From an uncultured Bacteroidota bacterium (lineage in GTDB: Bacteria > Bacteroidota > Bacteroidia > Chitinophagales > Chitinophagaceae), in assembly GCA_903912405.1 (NCBI GenBank), contig CAIWHF010000150.1:1-8784 (forward strand): DNA of 8,784 bases. Direction: 5' to 3'. Under the pieces are notes generated by a model, which saw only the letters and a list, made by a program, of their open reading frames with translations, searched no databases and was not told the DNA's origin. Numbering within the stretch: the stretch's first letter is position 1; every line of letters begins with the position of its first letter. Below are positions 6,835-8,784 of the stretch, one piece after another. The position numbers and the translations under genes were made by a program.

Positions 6835-8049
6835 ATGAATCTGCACGAATATCAAGCAAAAGAACTTTTAAAAAGATATAATGTACCTACCCAAGAAGGT
6901 ATCGCTGTTGAAACCGTAGAAGATGCTATCAAAGCATACGAACAAACAGCAACGGCTACCAACACTAAATTTGTAGTGATGAAAGCTCAAATTCATGCCG
7001 GTGGCCGTGGTAAAGGCACCATGAGAGAAGTGCCAGAACAACATGGTGTAAAAGTGGTAAAAAGCGCTGAAGAAGCAGGTACCGTTGCTAAAAACATCTT
7101 AGGCAATACCCTTGTTACTATCCAAACCGGTGAGGCTGGAAAAGTAGTAAGCAAATTATTGATTGCTCAAGACATGTATTATGATGGACCAAGTGATCGT
7201 AAAGAATTTTACTTATCTATCTTATTAGATCGTGCAAAGAAACAAAACGTTATCATGTATAGCACCGAAGGTGGTATGGATATTGAAGAAGTAGCGCATC
7301 ATACACCAGAAAAAATCCATAAAGAGTGGATTGCTCCGGGCATGAGTTTACAAGCGTTCCAAGCAAGAAATATTGCTTTCAATCTTGGATTGAGCGGCGA
7401 TGCGTTTAAAAACATGGTAAAATTCGTTACTAATTTATATAACGCATATGTTGGTTTAGATTGTTCTATGTTAGAGATCAATCCATTGTTTAAATCAGCT
7501 GACGATAAAATCATTGCAGTTGACTGCAAAATGAATATTGATGACAATGCCATGATGCGTCATAAAGACATCGAAGCATTGAGAGATACAAGCGAAGAAG
7601 ATCCTACCGAAGTAGAAGCAGGTGCGTTCAACTTAAATTATGTAAAATTAGATGGTAATGTAGGTTGTATGGTAAATGGTGCAGGTTTAGCAATGGCTAC
7701 TATGGATATGATTAAGTTAGCGGGTGGTGAACCAGCAAATTTCTTAGACGTAGGTGGTACAGCTAATGCACAAACGGTAGAAGCTGGCTTTAGAATCATC
7801 ATGAAAGATCCAAATGTAAAAGCAATTTTAATCAATATATTCGGTGGTATCGTTCGTTGCGATCGTGTTGCAGCTGGTGTTATTGAAGCATACAACAATC
7901 TAGGCAATATCAATATTCCTATTATTGTTCGCTTACAAGGTACTAATGCTGAAGTAGCAAAAGAATTGATTGTAAACTCTGGATTAAAAGTACAATCAGC
8001 TATCTTATTAAGCGAAGCAGCTAGCTTAGTACAAGTAGCTATTAAATAA
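6835..8049 (+). CDS. sucC: Succinyl-CoA synthetase (succinate-CoA ligase, ADP-forming) subunit beta
   Basis: SucC is the nucleotide-binding beta subunit of the TCA-cycle enzyme that converts succinyl-CoA to succinate with ATP or GTP formation; it works with the alpha subunit SucD. The 404-residue product is slightly longer than E. coli SucC (388). It begins with the hallmark MNLHEYQAKELLKRYNVP, then the ATP-grasp domain with KAQIHAGGRGKG (50-61), GLDCSMLEINPLF (207-219) and AVDCKMNIDDNA (228-239); Asn216 and Asp230 correspond to the Mg2+ ligands. The C-terminal CoA-ligase domain has NGAGLAMATMD, NFLDVGGTA (302-310) and NIFGGIVRCDRVA (334-346). The ATG at 6835 gives the conserved N-terminus. 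No sucD is adjacent: the gene is monocistronic, bounded by its own promoter element and the terminator at 8067-8101. The alpha subunit must be encoded elsewhere. Confidence 0.97.
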   Translation: MNLHEYQAKELLKRYNVPTQEGIAVETVEDAIKAYEQTATATNTKFVVMKAQIHAGGRGKGTMREVPEQHGVKVVKSAEEAGTVAKNILGNTLVTIQTGEAGKVVSKLLIAQDMYYDGPSDRKEFYLSILLDRAKKQNVIMYSTEGGMDIEEVAHHTPEKIHKEWIAPGMSLQAFQARNIAFNLGLSGDAFKNMVKFVTNLYNAYVGLDCSMLEINPLFKSADDKIIAVDCKMNIDDNAMMRHKDIEALRDTSEEDPTEVEAGAFNLNYVKLDGNVGCMVNGAGLAMATMDMIKLAGGEPANFLDVGGTANAQTVEAGFRIIMKDPNVKAILINIFGGIVRCDRVAAGVIEAYNNLGNINIPIIVRLQGTNAEVAKELIVNSGLKVQSAILLSEAASLVQVAIK

Positions 8050-8066
8050 GCAGATTAAAAGCATAT

Positions 8067-8101
8067 AAAAAAAGGGATTGACATTGGTCAACCCTTTTTT
8101 T
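8067..8101. terminator. Rho-independent terminator of sucC, probably bidirectional
   Basis: Stem arms are seven A plus GGG, a bulged A, then TTGAC (8067-8082), loop ATTG (8083-8086), and GTCAA, CCC, seven T (8087-8101). The G/C core is followed by a T-run on the plus strand, 17 nt after the sucC stop. The A-run on the left gives an equivalent U-run on the minus strand, so it can also stop transcription of the convergent gene, whose stop codon (8102-8100) lies inside it. Confidence 0.9.
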
Positions 8102-8387
8102 ATTGACGCTCATGTTGCAACCAAAATCCCAACATAACTGTTAGGCCTTTTTGCTGCGCTTCATCTAATACTTGCTGAGCGCGCTCTACACCCCATGTAC
8201 GAATTGAATTGCCACCTATTTTTACAATTAAATCTAAATTTACATCACCCCCTAATCCATTAACGTAATATGGTTTGCCATTTCTATAGAGCTCATAGCC
8301 ATCCTTGGTTTTCCTAAGCGTTGTTTGCGCATAGAGAAAACAGGGCATCAAGACAGCCAAAATCAATATGAAGTTTAACCTTTTCAA
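8100..8387 (-). CDS. Secreted N-terminal fragment of a glycoside hydrolase-like (GH2 TIM-barrel type) protein, probably a truncated remnant
   Basis: This is a 95-residue reading frame with a good signal peptide (MKRLNFILILAVLMPCFLYA, cleavage after Ala20). It continues as DGYELYRNGKPYYVNGLGGDVNLDLIVKIGGNSIRTWGVERAQQVLDEAQQKGLTVMLGFWLQHER. That matches, from memory, the start of secreted glycoside hydrolases with a GH2/GH5-like TIM barrel: a short beta element with 'NGKPYYVNG', then the first beta-alpha-beta unit 'GGNSIRTW ... A...GLTVMLGFWL..ER'. Full-length relatives are several hundred residues and carry their catalytic acids well downstream, so this fragment cannot be a functional hydrolase. 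It stops at TAA (8102-8100) within the sucC terminator, with only 50 nt between it and sucC, so the rest has apparently been deleted. The start is TTG (8387-8385); an in-frame stop at 8420-8418 and the lack of any ATG between exclude a longer start. Whether the short secreted peptide is expressed is unknown. Confidence 0.6.
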   Translation of the reverse strand: MKRLNFILILAVLMPCFLYAQTTLRKTKDGYELYRNGKPYYVNGLGGDVNLDLIVKIGGNSIRTWGVERAQQVLDEAQQKGLTVMLGFWLQHERQ

Positions 8388-8419
8388 AGAGTTGTATACG
8401 TTGATTAGACAAAATACTT

Positions 8420-8504
8420 AACAAAAAGTTTAAAGTAAAGTAATCATAAAGTCATTGTTGATATTTTGTTTAACTAAATAAAAATAAAGTTAAACAAAAA
8501 GTTT
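8420..8504 (+). repeat. 12-nt direct repeat pair in an AT-rich spacer
   Basis: AACAAAAAGTTT occurs at 8420-8431 and again at 8493-8504, 73 nt apart, in the spacer upstream of the truncated hydrolase frame. The unit itself is nearly palindromic (AAC ... GTT). It could be a repeated protein-binding site or simply AT-rich low complexity. Confidence 0.35.
8464..8499. repeat. 12-bp perfect inverted repeat (possible operator)
   Basis: TTTTGTTTAACT (8464-8475) and AGTTAAACAAAA (8488-8499) are exact reverse complements separated by a 12-nt A/T spacer. No T-run follows on either strand, so it does not look like a terminator. It lies about 77-112 nt upstream of the TTG start at 8387, where a regulatory site for the original hydrolase gene could sit. 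Confidence 0.45.
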
Positions 8505-8565
8505 TAATGTACTAATTATAATGCAATTGGACGACAAATAGCAATGAACTATGCAAATTTAAATT

Positions 8566-8599
8566 ATCTACAAAAAACTAGATGAATTGCCATGTAGAT
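8566..8599. repeat. 7-bp inverted repeat downstream of corA
   Basis: ATCTACA (8566-8572) and TGTAGAT (8593-8599) are reverse complements around 20 nt, 14-47 nt beyond the corA stop on the minus strand. It could form a weak 3' hairpin of the corA mRNA, but there is no T-run after it. The rest of the 8388-8612 spacer is AT-rich and I see no gene in it. Confidence 0.25.
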
Positions 8600-8612
8600 G
8601 TTTACAAGGCGC

Positions 8613-8784
8613 CTATAAATAACCTTTCTTCTTAAACCAACGATAAATACCTAAGGTAATCAGTAGCATAAGACCTAAAATAATATAATAACCATTGGCC
8701 CATTGCAGCTCCGGCATATGTTCAAAATTCATACCATAAACACCCACAATAAAAGTAAGGGGTAAAAAGAAAGCAGAAAAAACA
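8613..8784 (-). CDS. corA: CorA-type Mg2+/divalent-cation transporter, partial (C-terminal 56 residues)
   Basis: CorA proteins are homopentameric inner-membrane channels that take up Mg2+ (also Co2+/Ni2+). Only the C-terminus lies in the window, reading VFSAFFLPLTFIVGVYGMNFEHMPELQWANGYYIILGLMLLITLGIYRWFKKKGYL with the stop TAG at 8615-8613. It contains the end of the first transmembrane helix with the signature YGMN motif (the GMN selectivity filter), the short periplasmic loop containing MPEL, the second transmembrane helix (about IILGLMLLITLGIY) and the basic cytoplasmic tail (WFKKKGYL). The reading frame is open to the window edge, so the large N-terminal cytoplasmic domain is outside. The GMN motif plus the two-helix ending makes the family assignment firm, though CorA subgroup and ion preference cannot be judged. 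Confidence 0.9.
   Translation of the reverse strand, partial: VFSAFFLPLTFIVGVYGMNFEHMPELQWANGYYIILGLMLLITLGIYRWFKKKGYL

Noticed and set aside
7638..7913. Open frames antisense to sucC (7299-7553 and 7638-7913)
   Set aside because: They are shadows of the sucC coding sequence; sucC is full length and strongly conserved there.
8607..8614. AGGCGCCT palindrome at the corA stop codon
   Set aside because: An 8-bp restriction-site-like palindrome overlapping the end of the coding sequence; no partner copies or further context.
1..8784. Hidden mobile element, CRISPR array, defence cassette or tRNA/rRNA gene
   Set aside because: Almost all sequence is accounted for by recognisable housekeeping genes; no spaced repeats, transposase, integrase or tRNA cloverleaf was seen, and the only spacer over 200 nt (8388-8612) holds short AT-rich repeats only.

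Overview
The window looks like ordinary chromosomal housekeeping DNA from an AT-rich member of the Bacteroidota, most plausibly a Chitinophagaceae/Sphingobacteriia-type organism (the rank below phylum is a guess). Three things point there. Genes lack Shine-Dalgarno sequences. Several starts are preceded by the Bacteroidota promoter signature (TTG, about 17-23 nt, TAnnTTTG). The proteins have Bacteroidota flavour, including a eukaryote-like citrate synthase and a Tgt lacking the zinc cysteines.

Layout. The left part reads on the minus strand: a citrate synthase cut by the window edge (1-1121), an LptF/LptG-family permease (1254-2327) and tRNA-guanine transglycosylase tgt (2334-3464). The tgt stop and the permease start are 6 nt apart, so they form a probable operon that may run on into the citrate synthase gene, which has its own promoter. 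A compact back-to-back promoter region (about 3477-3540) separates tgt from a plus-strand pair: a membrane-anchored family 2 glycosyltransferase (3546-4661, GTG start) and the 16S rRNA methyltransferase rsmG (4652-5278, TTG start, 10-nt overlap). Then come a periplasmic HtrA/Deg protease (5346-6749) and sucC (6835-8049), each with its own TAnnTTTG box. sucC ends in a strong hairpin terminator (8067-8101) that can also serve the opposite strand. Convergent to it is a 95-residue secreted fragment (8100-8387) that looks like the N-terminus of a glycoside hydrolase cut off at the terminator. An AT-rich, repeat-containing spacer (8388-8612) follows, and the window closes with the 3' end of a corA-type Mg2+ transporter gene (8613-8784, minus).

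Functionally there are two TCA-cycle enzymes (citrate synthase, succinyl-CoA synthetase beta), two RNA-modification enzymes (Tgt, RsmG), envelope functions (LPS transport permease, glycosyltransferase, periplasmic protease) and an ion transporter. They do not form one pathway. I see no mobile element, CRISPR array, tRNA/rRNA, toxin-antitoxin or defence system, and no convincing undescribed system. The points most worth a second look are the truncated hydrolase fused to the sucC terminator, the near-leaderless divergent promoters at tgt/glycosyltransferase, the inverted repeat over the sucC promoter, and the metal-site loss in Tgt.
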